Of a stretch of 7,807 nucleotides of DNA, positions 1 to 7,349 are shown one piece after another. Position numbers and translations under genes: made by a program. The notes under the pieces are model-generated. The model did no database searches. It saw only the letters and a list, made by a program, of their open reading frames with translations, and was not told the DNA's origin. Each line of letters begins with the position of its first letter. Position 1 is the first letter of the stretch. This DNA comes from an uncultured Verrucomicrobiales bacterium. GTDB lineage: Bacteria > Verrucomicrobiota > Verrucomicrobiia > Limisphaerales > JACDHS01. The stretch lies in assembly GCA_937983475.1 (NCBI GenBank), contig CALJZV010000035.1:1-7807 (forward strand), read 5' to 3'.

Positions 1-20
1 GCGCCCATCGAGAATGAGTT

Positions 21-59
21 TTTCCGAAGCGGGGCGGGAAGCCACGCCCGCTTCGGAAA
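21..59. repeat. Strong inverted repeat, possible terminator hairpin
   Basis: The arms TTTCCGAAGCGGG (21-33) and CCCGCTTCGGAAA (47-59) are perfect 13-base reverse complements around a 13-base loop. With one bulged G the stem can extend to about 15 pairs, closing on an 8-base loop. On the plus strand the stem is followed by GAAATTTTTGA, a weak T tract; on the minus strand no T run follows. It could terminate a plus-strand gene lying left of the window, since an open plus frame enters at base 1 and stops at 94-96. It could equally be a dispersed intergenic palindrome. The structure is certain and the function is not. Confidence 0.5.
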
Positions 60-172
60 GAAATTTTTGAAGTCGCACTTTCAAGGTTTCGAATGACGAC
101 GGCCAAGGGGCGAATCGCAATGTGGATCAGGCCGGCGAGTTGCCTTTCGTCTTTCGAAAGTAGAGCAAGCGA

Positions 173-328
173 TCAAGCCTCGGGCTTGGTTTTGCGAAGG
201 CCGGTGACGCGGTCGCCATCCTTCCACTGGTTGCGTTTCTTCAACAAGGCAACGCGCTCAAAGCGCTTGAGAACATTACGTTTGCCGCCAAGGGTGCTGG
301 AGGCCCGAAGGCTGCGATGCCGTGCCAG
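173..328 (-). CDS. Verrucomicrobia/Chlamydiae-type small basic protein, CTG start
   Basis: This encodes a 51-residue, strongly basic protein if translation begins at the CTG at 328-326. The body contains KRNVLKRFERV, then LLKKRNQWKDGDRV, and ends in GLRKTKPEA. I recognise this pattern as the small basic protein family restricted to Verrucomicrobia and Chlamydiae. Its biochemical role is not established; the charge suggests binding to RNA or the ribosome. The frame stays open upstream to an ATG at 487, but that start would place the coding sequence across the terminator at 454-480, and its extra 53 residues look like noise. Family members as I remember them start just before the RHxSL motif, which here is the CTG, preceded by the purine-rich GAAAGAAAGATTT. 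No ATG, GTG or TTG fits in between. A 6-pair hairpin (144-160) follows the stop but lacks a T tract. Identity is fairly sure, the start less so. Confidence 0.8.
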   Translation of the reverse strand: MARHRSLRASSTLGGKRNVLKRFERVALLKKRNQWKDGDRVTGLRKTKPEA

Positions 329-453
329 AAATCTTTCTTTCGTTAGCCCCCATTTTTGCGGGCGAGTTCTTCTACCACGCTTCCGGCCAAATGCAAACGG
401 ATATTTGAGCAGAATCCGGGGGCGAACCAGATGGCCGCCCCGGTCGGAGTGAC

Positions 454-480
454 AAAAAAGGCGGCCCGAAGGCCGCCTTT
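454..480 (-). terminator. Rho-independent terminator of the oxidoreductase-transporter operon
   Basis: Read on the minus strand, AAAGGCGGCC, loop TTCG, then GGCCGCCTTT form a perfect 10-pair GC-rich stem. It is capped by a UUCG tetraloop and followed directly by a run of six T residues. It lies about 30 bases after the stop codon of the MFS transporter, so it ends that transcript and separates it from the small basic protein gene downstream. Confidence 0.92.
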
Positions 481-512
481 GAATCAAATGAACCTCTGAT
501 TAGAAGCACCCA

Positions 513-2105
513 TCAGGCGGACACTTTTTCCCCGCCCGAATCGGCCTTGGCCGCCGTGGTGCCGGCCAAATGCACGGGTTTGTAGCCGCCGATGGATTTG
601 AAGTAGAGCAGGATCAGCAGGTAAATCGCAGCCATCGCTGCAGGAATGGCCGAGTCGGCTTTGAGCGTTTTGCGGTCACCTGTCTGGTCTGCAGCAACAA
701 TTGCCTTTTGCTCCGGGGTGCGATCCTTGGCGTCCTTAGCTTCGGCCAACTTTTTGCCGTCAATAGCCTGGATTTCCGCAAAGAACAGGAACTTGGAGCC
801 TTTTTCGGCTTTGACCTCCTCATACACGGCGGGATTGGAACTCTTTAGTTCTTCAGCGGCAAAACGGTCCTTGGAGTAACCCAGCCCGGGGCCGCCAATC
901 AAGCCGGCAGACAACATGCCGATGCCACCCATGATCGAGATGGCCACGGCCCCGGTGCGCGGAAACCGGTCCGATGTCACAGCCAGTATCTTGGGCCATA
1001 AGAAGGTTTTGCCCACCGCGTAGATGGCCAAGGCAATCAGCGCCATGGCGAAAGTTTGCATGGTGCTGGCCATTTGAAGTCCAACCACCGCGAGAATCGA
1101 GCAGATCAACAGCAGGCCCACGGGCGAAATCTTGAGGTTCTTCTCGATCCAGTGCGCGCAAAACCGGAGTAAAAACATGATGACCGAGGTATAGATAAAT
1201 AAGAATTTGCCTTGTTCAGAGGTGAACAGGTTGCCGGTGATGTTTTGGATCCAACCGTCGGTCCCCAGTTCCACAGCGCCGACCAAGGCATGGGCGATAA
1301 AGAGCGCAAATAAAAGGACAGATCCGAAGGAGCCTTTGGTAATGACACCTACCACGACCAGCAATGCGCCCGCCAAACCGTATGCCGCTGCCTTGGACAT
1401 GCCGAGGTTGCCTGCAAAGAACAGCGACAACAGGTAGCAAACCACCAGCGCCCCCAAAAGACCCACGTCCTTGAACATCTCACCGAGGCTGGCCCCTTTC
1501 TCGGAGGCTTCCGACTTAGGAAACTTTTGACCGAAGAACATGATGCCGTACACCAGGGTCGGGAGCAGATAGAGCGAAAGCTGCACTTTCCAGCTGACAT
1601 TCATCTTGTCGTCCAGCACCCAGCCCACCACGGCGCCAAAGATCATGCCCAGTGGCCAGCTTGCGTGAAGAATGTTCAGGAAATGCGTCCGATTGTTCGG
1701 ATACAGCGTCGCCACCAGCGGATTGGCCACCGCTTCCAAAACGCCGTTGGCAAAGGCGAAAATAAACATGCCCCAAGTGAGGTACATGTAGGCGTTTTCA
1801 GGGGTTGAGGCGGCAAAGGTCACGAAAGCCGATAGCACATGCAGCGCAAAGGCGGCGATGACCAGTTTGCCGTAGCCGATTTTATCGGCAATCACGCCGC
1901 CGCCGATGATCCCAAAGCAGAAACCGGTGAACCCGGCGCCGCCGATGGCGCCCAACTGGGTGGCCGTAAAGCCGAATTCCTTGCCCCAGTTGTCGAAAAT
2001 GCCGCCGCGGATGGCAAAGCCGACCCCGGCCGCAAGAATGGCAGTGAAACCAGCCCACAGAAGCCGGCTGGCGTTTGGTGCGATACCTTCAGTTTTAGCT
2101 GACAT
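513..2105 (-). CDS. MFS transporter, sugar permease type
   Basis: This is a 530-residue integral inner-membrane protein of the major facilitator superfamily, probably importing a sugar or sugar derivative by cation symport. About 14 hydrophobic segments are visible: six in residues 13-192, then roughly 213-232, 240-256, 261-280, 301-320, 326-347, 351-377, 385-407 and 487-504. Segment four runs into VANPLVATLYP (126-136), which resembles the GNPLV-containing stretch of the FucP/glucose-galactose permease group. IADKIGYGK (72-80) is the loop 2-3 MFS signature region. A charged, Lys/Glu/Asp-rich insert of about 78 residues (408-486) separates the last two segments; I recall similar inserts in Verrucomicrobia and Planctomycetes homologues. 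The ATG at 2105 lies 56 bases after the stop of the oxidoreductase, with no clear Shine-Dalgarno sequence, so the two genes are probably co-transcribed. The family call is secure; the substrate is unknown. Confidence 0.88.
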   Translation of the reverse strand: MSAKTEGIAPNASRLLWAGFTAILAAGVGFAIRGGIFDNWGKEFGFTATQLGAIGGAGFTGFCFGIIGGGVIADKIGYGKLVIAAFALHVLSAFVTFAASTPENAYMYLTWGMFIFAFANGVLEAVANPLVATLYPNNRTHFLNILHASWPLGMIFGAVVGWVLDDKMNVSWKVQLSLYLLPTLVYGIMFFGQKFPKSEASEKGASLGEMFKDVGLLGALVVCYLLSLFFAGNLGMSKAAAYGLAGALLVVVGVITKGSFGSVLLFALFIAHALVGAVELGTDGWIQNITGNLFTSEQGKFLFIYTSVIMFLLRFCAHWIEKNLKISPVGLLLICSILAVVGLQMASTMQTFAMALIALAIYAVGKTFLWPKILAVTSDRFPRTGAVAISIMGGIGMLSAGLIGGPGLGYSKDRFAAEELKSSNPAVYEEVKAEKGSKFLFFAEIQAIDGKKLAEAKDAKDRTPEQKAIVAADQTGDRKTLKADSAIPAAMAAIYLLILLYFKSIGGYKPVHLAGTTAAKADSGGEKVSA

Positions 2106-2161
2106 AGTTAATTAAGTGTTAGTTGACGGAATTTAGGAGAAACAGGTTTGAGTGTCCGGAG

Positions 2162-3286
2162 TTAAATCGTAAACGCGGGCAGTTTGACAATCGCGCCGCC
2201 CTTGAGCGCGGACTGATGGGCGCAGAGGCCCACGCAGGTCCAGTTGGCCGATTGCCTGGCGTTGGGGAACGGCTGGCGCTTTTCCACCAAAGCCATCACA
2301 AATTCATGCGCCAGGTGCGGATGCGACCCGCCATGGCCCGCGCCCTGGGTGAAGCTCAGATGCGTCTTCTTGCCCAGGTCATAGACGCCCTTGGTCGTGA
2401 AGGGCGCGATGCCCTTGGGCAGCCGCTTGGCGTAGTCGGGCGCCTTGACCAGCTTGGGAATTTTCGGCTCCGGCAGCTTGGCGGTGTGCATCACCAGCGG
2501 CTGGTGCTCAATGAGCGGCCATTCCACCGAGGCTTTGCTGCCATAAACGTCGATGCTTTCGCGATATTGCCGGGCGGTGTCGAAAAGTGAGCGGATGATG
2601 CGGGCGCTGACATCGGTTCCCTTGAATTTGATGTGCGCGGTTTCGACGGCGAAGGGAGACTTATATTTCGCCACAAGCTCCTTGCGGATGGTGCCCGAGC
2701 CGAAGCAGCTCACGTATTCGGCGGGCTTGCCGATCAACCCGGCGACCGGCCCCACGCAATGGGTGGCGTACCACATGGGGGGCAGCCCCGGCCAGTAATT
2801 GGGCCAGCCGTCCATGTCCTGCTGGTGGCTGGCCTGGACAAATTGCAGCTTGCCCAGCTTGCCCGCGTCGAGCAGTTCCTTCATGAAGAGGTATTCCCGC
2901 GCGTAAACGACGGTTTCCATCATCATGTAGGTCAGGCCGGTTTTCTTGACCAGTTCGACGATCTTTTTGCAATCCTCGATGCTGGTGGCCATCGGCACGG
3001 TGCAGGCGACATGCTTGCCGGCCTTGAGCGCCTTGATGGACTGCGGCCCGTGGTCGGGAATGGGCGTGTTGATGTGGACGGCGTCGATCGCCGGGTCCTT
3101 CAGGAGTTCGTCGTAACTGGTGTAACGCTTTTCAATGCCGAAGGCGTCGCCGATCTGGTTGAGCTTCTGCTCATTTCGCTGGCAGATGGCGTAAAGGTTG
3201 GCGTGAGGATGCCGCTGGTAAATGGGGATGAATTCCGCGCCAAATCCCAGCCCGATAATCGCAATGTTTATTTTTTTCGCACTCAT
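2162..3286 (-). CDS. Gfo/Idh/MocA family oxidoreductase
   Basis: This is a 374-residue cytoplasmic NAD(P)-dependent oxidoreductase of the glucose-fructose oxidoreductase/inositol dehydrogenase/MocA family. The N-terminal Rossmann fold shows INIAIIGLGFGAEF (6-19) with a GxGxxA nucleotide-binding loop, and HINTPIPDHGPQ (71-82) follows. The usual EKP motif after GKHV is replaced by CTVPMA (95-100), so the family lysine is Val97. The C-terminal domain carries YATHCVGP (173-180) and a histidine-rich GHGGSHPHLAHEF (317-329), both plausible substrate-site elements. I chose the ATG at 3286 because the Rossmann fold begins a few residues later and a promoter lies at 3345-3373. The frame extends to 3460, but the extra 58 residues look non-protein-like. 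It is the first gene of an operon with the MFS transporter, implying oxidation or isomerisation of the imported sugar derivative. The exact reaction cannot be read, and a hydrolase-like NAD-dependent role (as in GH109) is a remote alternative. Confidence 0.9.
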   Translation of the reverse strand: MSAKKINIAIIGLGFGAEFIPIYQRHPHANLYAICQRNEQKLNQIGDAFGIEKRYTSYDELLKDPAIDAVHINTPIPDHGPQSIKALKAGKHVACTVPMATSIEDCKKIVELVKKTGLTYMMMETVVYAREYLFMKELLDAGKLGKLQFVQASHQQDMDGWPNYWPGLPPMWYATHCVGPVAGLIGKPAEYVSCFGSGTIRKELVAKYKSPFAVETAHIKFKGTDVSARIIRSLFDTARQYRESIDVYGSKASVEWPLIEHQPLVMHTAKLPEPKIPKLVKAPDYAKRLPKGIAPFTTKGVYDLGKKTHLSFTQGAGHGGSHPHLAHEFVMALVEKRQPFPNARQSANWTCVGLCAHQSALKGGAIVKLPAFTI

Positions 3287-3344
3287 GACACAGGCCTGCA
3301 AAGCCGTAGCTTCCGGTTGCAAAGGGGGGCCGACATTGGGCGGA

Positions 3345-3373
3345 ATGACACTCGTTTGATCCGGACCTGTCAA
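3345..3373 (-). promoter_or_regulatory. Sigma70-like promoter for the oxidoreductase-transporter operon
   Basis: On the minus strand a consensus -35 box TTGACA (3373-3368) is followed after exactly 17 bases by TGTCAT (3350-3345), which matches four of six -10 positions. Transcription would begin near 3338, leaving a leader of about 50 bases before the ATG at 3286. This position rules against the longer upstream start. Box strength was judged by eye. Confidence 0.5.
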
Positions 3374-3439
3374 GGGAAAGTTCCCCGACAATGAAAAAGT
3401 GAAAAACCATCCCGGCCACGGCGTCATTCCGCCGCAGTC

Positions 3440-3467
3440 TTTACATGAACAGGCGGACATTCATAAT
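3440..3467 (+). promoter_or_regulatory. Sigma70-like promoter for the YfhO-like gene
   Basis: TTTACA (3440-3445) and CATAAT (3462-3467) each match five of six consensus positions and are separated by 16 bases. The start of transcription would fall near 3474, about 65 bases before the ATG at 3540. Together with the minus-strand promoter at 3345-3373, it makes 3287-3539 a divergent control region of about 250 bases with no other gene in it. Confidence 0.5.
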
Positions 3468-3539
3468 CACCAGCGACCGGAGCCGGGAGCCAACGGACAA
3501 GGCAAACAGGTTGAGCAGCGCGGCTCGGGCGGCTTTTTA

Positions 3540-5807
3540 ATGAAACATGAACTTGCCCACGAGGCGGATGCTTGGTTGACGCCGCGCCGGTTTGCGGCGC
3601 TCCTTGCGGTGTTTATCGTTGCCCTGTATCCGGACGTGGTGCTGGGCTCAAGGACCTTTTACTACCGGGATTTCCAAATTTTCGGTTACGCGTGGGCGAA
3701 CCATCATCGCGACAGCTTTTGGCGCGGCGAAATGCCACTGTGGAATCCGCTGAGCAACTGCGGCCTGCCGTTCCTAGCGCAGTGGAACACCATCACGCTT
3801 TACCCTCTTTCACTGGTGTATCTGCTGTTGCCGCTGTCGCTGTCCCTGGGCTTGTTCTGCCTGCTGCACCTGTTTGTCGGCGGTATGGGCATGTATTTCC
3901 TGGCCTGGCGGTGGACAGGAAGCCGCCTGGGTGCGGCGTTCGCGGGGTTGGCGTTCGCCCTGAATGGCCTGGCGCTGAACTCACTGGCATGGCCCAACAA
4001 CGTGTCGGCCATCGGCTGGATGCCCTGGGTGGTGTTGCTGGCGGATAAGGGGTGGCGTGGCGGAACCCGTGACCTGGTTCGCGCGGCGCTGGCGGCCGGT
4101 GTCCAGTTGCTGTCGGGCGCGCCCGAGATCATTTTCCTGACCTGGGTGCTGTTGGGCACGCTTTGGTTGCGCGAATGCGTGATTGAAAAGGAATCTCGGG
4201 TCCGAATCCTTCGCCGGTTTATTTTCCTGGTGGCCTTGGCGACGGGCCTGGCGGCGGCGCAATTGCTGCCCTTCCTCGACATGCTGGCTCATTCCCAGCG
4301 AGACCGCCATTTTGGCGCGGGCGTCTGGCCGATGCCGCTTTGGGGCGCGGCGAATTTTTTTGTCCCAAGGTTTTTCACCTTTTCCCAAAGCCAGAATGTT
4401 TTCTTCCAATACAACCAATACTGGACCAGTTCGTACTACACCGGAATCGCCACAGTGACGCTGGCGATGCTGGCGGTCTGGCGCGTCCGGTCGGGGCGGG
4501 TGTGGCTGCTGGCGGCTGTGTGCGCAGCCATGGTGGTGTTTGCGATGGGCGAGAGGGCATTGCTGTATGACTGGCTGAAAAAGGCCCTGCCCATTTTCGG
4601 CTTTATCCGGTACCCGGTGAAGTTCGTGGCGCTGGTGGTGTTTCTGCTGCCGCTCCTGGCGGCGTTTGGCATCGCGGCGCTGCGCTCCGCAGAACCGGCT
4701 CAGGCGCGGCGCTGCCTGTTGGGTTGTGCCGCAATCACACTGGCGGTCATCGGTGTGATTCTCGGGTTTGGACGGTTCCGCCCGCTCTACAGCGGCGATT
4801 ACAATCTGTGGCCGGAGACGCTCATCAGCGGCTGTTCCCGAGCCGCGCTGCTCGTCGGAGTCGTGCTGATTTTTGTGGGGCTGCAAAGAGCCACTCGGCC
4901 CAGAATCCAGCGGCTACTGGGAATTTCCGGGCTGCTGCTGGTCTTTTTGGACATGGCCACACACCTGCCGCGGCAGAACCCAACGGTGCCGCACTGGGTG
5001 TATGAGCCCATTGGCCAGATGCGCGAGTGGACTTCGACGCCGCAATTTGGCGAATCCCGGGCCATGACGTCGCCCATTGCGGAGTCAAAACTGCATCGGC
5101 AGTTTTTCAAAAAGGCCGAGGAGGACGCGATGCGCAAGCGACTGGGCCTTTACAGCAACTGCAACCTCATTGACGGAATTCCAAAGGTAAGCGGGAGTTT
5201 TTCGCTTCACATCCGCGAAGCCGCGCAATTTGAGAACCTGCTCTACGCGACCAACCGCCTCTATGGGCCGGTCATGGATTTTCTGGGGGTCTCCCAGGTC
5301 ACCGAGCCCGGCAAAACCATGGGCTGGATGGCGCGCACCAATTATTTGCCGCTGGTGACTGCCGGGCAAAGTCCGGTGTTTGCGGACCGCAAAGCCACCT
5401 TGCGCGGCCTGCTGGACCCCTCCTTCGATCCGCGGAAAACTCTCTTTCTCCCCCTTGAAGCTGGCGACGCAGTTTTGACCACCAACCAGGCGAACATTCG
5501 GATTGTTCCCCAAAAGATCACGGCGCATGAGCTGGTGTTCGATGCCGAGGCGGACGCCCCCGGATGGGTCGTGATTGCCCAATCCTATTACCGCTGGTGG
5601 AAAGCGTCTGTCGGTGACACGCCCGCGCCGTTGTGGAGAGCCAATCACGCCTTCCAGGCACTGGAAATTCCCGGGGGCCGCCACCGCGTCCGGCTGGTTT
5701 ACCGGGACCAGTCATTTCACGCGGGAATAATCATTTCCCTCCTCACCCTGGCCGGTTGCGGCATGGCGTGGTTCCGGCCGGGGCGCAGAGGGGGCAAGCC
5801 TGAATAA
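3540..5807 (+). CDS. YfhO-like polytopic membrane protein
   Basis: This encodes a 755-residue integral membrane protein resembling the YfhO family, GT-C-fold glycosyltransferase-like proteins linked in Firmicutes to glycosylation of cell-wall polymers. The first membrane segment (about 18-36) is followed by FYYRDF (Asp44 is a candidate catalytic acid of the first outer loop), then PLWNPLSNCGLPFLA (66-80), the hallmark of this group. GAPE (193-196), FIRYPVKF (355-362) and FLDMATHLP (469-477) follow among about a dozen hydrophobic segments. A C-terminal soluble part contains PGWVVIAQSYYRWWKA (674-689) and IPGGRHRVRLVYRDQSF (710-726), typical of the YfhO C-terminal beta domain, before a final membrane segment (about 727-745). 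The frame extends back to 3399, but those 47 residues are hydrophilic and precede the promoter at 3440-3467, so the ATG at 3540 is preferred. It likely acts on lipid-linked sugars at the outer face of the inner membrane; donor and acceptor are unknown. Confidence 0.82.
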   Translation: MKHELAHEADAWLTPRRFAALLAVFIVALYPDVVLGSRTFYYRDFQIFGYAWANHHRDSFWRGEMPLWNPLSNCGLPFLAQWNTITLYPLSLVYLLLPLSLSLGLFCLLHLFVGGMGMYFLAWRWTGSRLGAAFAGLAFALNGLALNSLAWPNNVSAIGWMPWVVLLADKGWRGGTRDLVRAALAAGVQLLSGAPEIIFLTWVLLGTLWLRECVIEKESRVRILRRFIFLVALATGLAAAQLLPFLDMLAHSQRDRHFGAGVWPMPLWGAANFFVPRFFTFSQSQNVFFQYNQYWTSSYYTGIATVTLAMLAVWRVRSGRVWLLAAVCAAMVVFAMGERALLYDWLKKALPIFGFIRYPVKFVALVVFLLPLLAAFGIAALRSAEPAQARRCLLGCAAITLAVIGVILGFGRFRPLYSGDYNLWPETLISGCSRAALLVGVVLIFVGLQRATRPRIQRLLGISGLLLVFLDMATHLPRQNPTVPHWVYEPIGQMREWTSTPQFGESRAMTSPIAESKLHRQFFKKAEEDAMRKRLGLYSNCNLIDGIPKVSGSFSLHIREAAQFENLLYATNRLYGPVMDFLGVSQVTEPGKTMGWMARTNYLPLVTAGQSPVFADRKATLRGLLDPSFDPRKTLFLPLEAGDAVLTTNQANIRIVPQKITAHELVFDAEADAPGWVVIAQSYYRWWKASVGDTPAPLWRANHAFQALEIPGGRHRVRLVYRDQSFHAGIIISLLTLAGCGMAWFRPGRRGGKPE

Positions 5808-5888
5808 ACAACCCGCAAAGCCTCGCCTCCCGATCCATTTTGAACCTTTTCCATTCCGGCGCATCCAAGCTACACTGTGAGCCTTTTG

Positions 5889-7247
5889 ATGAACCTGCGG
5901 ATTCTCATTTTCCTCGCGTTGCTGGCGGGTTTGGACCTGCGGGCGCAGGATTATTTCGCGGTTCGCAGCCGCACCGACCAATTCATTGTCCACGGCGCGC
6001 GAGCGGGCGTGCCCCAAGCTGGCAGCGCGGTCCAGTCCGTTTCGCTGGGCCAAGGCCATCTCTTCTGGTTTGGCGCCGGCTTGCAGGGCACCAACCGGGC
6101 GGAGCGCCTGCGGTTGGAGCCCAACCACGTGGCCGTTTCCTGCGAGCGCATTAAGGAATTCCTGCTCCGTGAACTGCATGAGCCCGACTCTGGCTGGCGC
6201 AAAATCCACGTGGTCATCAACGACCGGTTGGGAGAGGACCAAATGACCGTGATTGCCACGCGGTTTGTGCGCGGATGGATCTACACCGTGGAATTGCCCG
6301 CCCAGATGGAGACACGGAGGTTCACCGGGGCGATCCTCGAAACGCTTTTGTACGAATTGGCCAACCGCAACGCGATGGAGGGCCAGACCGAACTGCCCCC
6401 GTGGCTGGTGACCGGCTGGATCAAGCACATGGAGACCGCCAGCGTGGAACTGCTGGCCTTGCAGCCGAATTTGCGACTGCTCACCCCGCGCGTCGGACTG
6501 GATCCTACCGTGGCGCTCCGCGAACGGTTTTCGCGCGAAATGCCCCTTTCTTTCGAGGAAATAAGCTGGCCGGGCACGCTGCCTCCGGATCGCGCCGGGC
6601 TGTTTCAGGACAGCGCGCAACTTTTTGTCCATGAACTGCTGCGCCTGAAGGACGGCCGCGCCTGCATGCGGCGGTTTCTGGCCGAGCTGCCCCAGCACAA
6701 GAACTGGCAATTCGCCTTCCTGAAAGCCTATCAGGACCACTTCACCCAACTGGTGGACGTCGAAAAATGGTGGGCGCTGACCATCTCCGGCCTCGTGGGC
6801 CGCGACGCGGCCCGCCTATTTTCCATCGAGGAAAGCTGGCAGAAATTAAAGGCCGCTCTGGACGTGCCGGTGCAGATTCACCTCGAATCAGGCCGCCTGC
6901 CCGTCGCCGCGCAGTTGTCCTTGCAGGAAATTATAACCGAATGGGACCCTGTCCGACAGGAAACCGCCCTGCGCAAAGCCGCCGTGCAGCTCCAGGCCCT
7001 GCGCATGCGGGCCCAACCCGATCTGTTGCCGCTGGTGGACGGCTACCGCAGCGTGATCGAAGGCTATTTGGAACAGAAGAATTCCCCGCCGCGTTCCACG
7101 TTTAAAAACCAGCCGCCGCCCAGTCCGCAACTGCTCAAAAAATCCGCCTGTCGCCAGTTGGATGCGCTGGATGAGCAGCGTCTCAAACTTCGTGAATCTT
7201 TCCAGGCCTCGAACGCCCCAGCCACGGAAGAAACCGCGCCCCAGTAA
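5889..7247 (+). CDS. Secreted peptidase-MA-like protein lacking the HExxH motif
   Basis: This is a 452-residue protein with an N-terminal signal peptide: MNLRILIFLALLAGLDLRAQ, with likely cleavage near Ala-Gln at 19-20. It is probably periplasmic or exported. The central region resembles the peptidase MA-like (gluzincin) fold. A helix around 147-160 is followed by ELPPWLVTGWIKHM (168-181), where active relatives have HExxH and then LPxWLxEGxA. Here the zinc helix reads YELAN (155-159), with no histidine pair, and the downstream glutamate position is Thr-Gly. A later stretch (about 238-295: FVHELLRLKDGRACMRRFLAEL and a WW-containing segment) also fits the C-terminal half of such folds. The C-terminal third is helical and Gln/Arg-rich, with a Pro-rich linker near 425-435. 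The ATG at 5889 is preferred over the GTG at 5877, which adds four residues; neither has a clear ribosome site. It lies 81 bases after the YfhO-like gene and may share its transcript. The fold call is by eye; function is unknown. Confidence 0.7.
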   Translation: MNLRILIFLALLAGLDLRAQDYFAVRSRTDQFIVHGARAGVPQAGSAVQSVSLGQGHLFWFGAGLQGTNRAERLRLEPNHVAVSCERIKEFLLRELHEPDSGWRKIHVVINDRLGEDQMTVIATRFVRGWIYTVELPAQMETRRFTGAILETLLYELANRNAMEGQTELPPWLVTGWIKHMETASVELLALQPNLRLLTPRVGLDPTVALRERFSREMPLSFEEISWPGTLPPDRAGLFQDSAQLFVHELLRLKDGRACMRRFLAELPQHKNWQFAFLKAYQDHFTQLVDVEKWWALTISGLVGRDAARLFSIEESWQKLKAALDVPVQIHLESGRLPVAAQLSLQEIITEWDPVRQETALRKAAVQLQALRMRAQPDLLPLVDGYRSVIEGYLEQKNSPPRSTFKNQPPPSPQLLKKSACRQLDALDEQRLKLRESFQASNAPATEETAPQ

Positions 7248-7349
7248 CGGCTGTTTAACCCCAGCCTTGCGCGGAGCGACGCGTCCTGCCACCGCTCATT
7301 TTGCTCCCGGTTACATCCCGCCGCAGATGTTCTCTCTCAATGTTACCGT

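Noticed and set aside
370..402. Possible minus-strand promoter TTGCAT-16-TAGAAG before the small basic protein
   Set aside because: The -35 match is only three of six, and no other element supports it, although a promoter must lie somewhere in 329-453.
173..487. 104-residue version of the small basic protein starting at ATG 487
   Set aside because: It would include the intrinsic terminator of the upstream operon, and its first 53 residues show no family resemblance.
2633..3394. 253-codon plus-strand open frame opposite the oxidoreductase
   Set aside because: It is antisense to a gene with strong family motifs, and its His/Val/Gly-rich composition is typical of a GC-rich shadow frame.
2162..3460. 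432-residue version of the oxidoreductase
   Set aside because: The extra 58 residues precede a clear Rossmann start and span the promoter at 3345-3373.
3981..4886. 301-codon minus-strand open frame inside the YfhO-like gene
   Set aside because: It is very rich in Arg, Gln and His with no domain features, as expected for an antisense shadow of a hydrophobic protein.
3399..5807. 802-residue version of the YfhO-like protein
   Set aside because: The additional N-terminal 47 residues are hydrophilic and lie upstream of the likely plus-strand promoter.
5840..5876. TTGAAC and TACACT as a promoter for the secreted protein
   Set aside because: The spacing of 25 bases is too long for a sigma70 promoter.
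5712..6749. 345-codon minus-strand open frame opposite the secreted protein
   Set aside because: It is antisense to a gene with a signal peptide and recognisable fold, crosses two plus-strand genes, and has no recognisable motif.
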